Shown: piece after piece, positions 12,666 through 12,697 of the stretch | Position numbering within the stretch: position 1 is the stretch's first letter | Layout: each line of letters begins with the position of its first letter | Origin: Treponema sp. | Lineage (GTDB): Bacteria; Spirochaetota; Spirochaetia; Treponematales; Treponemataceae | Assembly: GCA_016290335.1 (NCBI GenBank) | Contig: JAEETM010000094.1 | Span: forward strand, 1-12,697 | Reading direction: 5' to 3' | DNA length: 12,697 nt | The notes under the pieces: model-generated | What the model saw: the letters and a program-made list of their open reading frames with translations, nothing else | What the model was told of the DNA's origin: nothing | Databases searched by the model: none | Translations under genes and position numbers: made by a program

Positions 12666-12697
12666 TGTGTTTTGTCACAGGTTTTATTGTAAGGAGA
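12666..12697 (+). other. Tail after the STAND stop: -1 frame continuation or new ribosome site
   Basis: From 12662 the -1 frame reads LVCFVTGFIVRR without a stop to the window edge, a natural continuation of ...EETERWED. Alternatively, the last bases AAGGAGA (12691-12697) are a good ribosome site for a gene starting just outside the window. The window cannot decide between these. Confidence 0.4.

Overview
The window looks like an accessory region of a low-GC anaerobic host-associated bacterium. Many start codons are TTG or ATG behind AGGAGG-type ribosome sites. The families present (CD3324-like, TIGR04076, ClbS/DfsB, AraC-GyrI, small VOC proteins) and a TTCG-rich GC-rich dispersed repeat remind me most of gut/rumen/oral Treponema (Spirochaetota), with Clostridia as the alternative. 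There is no rRNA or other universal marker, so the taxonomy is inference from gene style only.

Left part (1-5314): a partial nucleotidyltransferase-type protein, a histidine phosphatase and a small unknown protein run rightward. They are followed by a 364-nt gene-free stretch holding an exactly 84-nt-periodic array of inverted 11-mers (1404-1610). Next come an AraC-GyrI regulator, a GC-rich palindrome/TTCG repeat between convergent genes, a leftward ClbS/DfsB-like protein with a structured leader, and a leftward XRE-zinc ribbon regulator. The regulator's promoter overlaps that of a rightward row (bleomycin-resistance-type VOC, TIGR04076 protein, second VOC).

Middle (5399-7751): a tightly packed rightward group. 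It holds one ORF joining a CD3324-like HTH protein to a ParB-like domain, with a strong internal ribosome site and ATG at the join. Two small P-loop kinase-like proteins follow (start/stop overlap of 1 nt), then a GNAT acetyltransferase. These look like the small-molecule modification, detoxification and regulation genes typical of mobile accessory DNA.

Right part (7822-12697): a visibly more AT-rich island. Leftward, a small MESH1/SpoT-type HD hydrolase precedes a 734-residue protein whose C-terminal third is a Lon-like AAA+ ATPase with no protease domain. Divergently, after a 382-nt regulatory gap, lies a STAND/NB-ARC-like NTPase with degenerate Walker A and B residues. Its reading frame stops 32 nt before the window edge, and the -1 frame stays open to the edge. 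The HD hydrolase + Lon-like AAA+ pair, opposite a STAND protein, is the best candidate here for an undescribed (possibly defence or stress-signalling) system.
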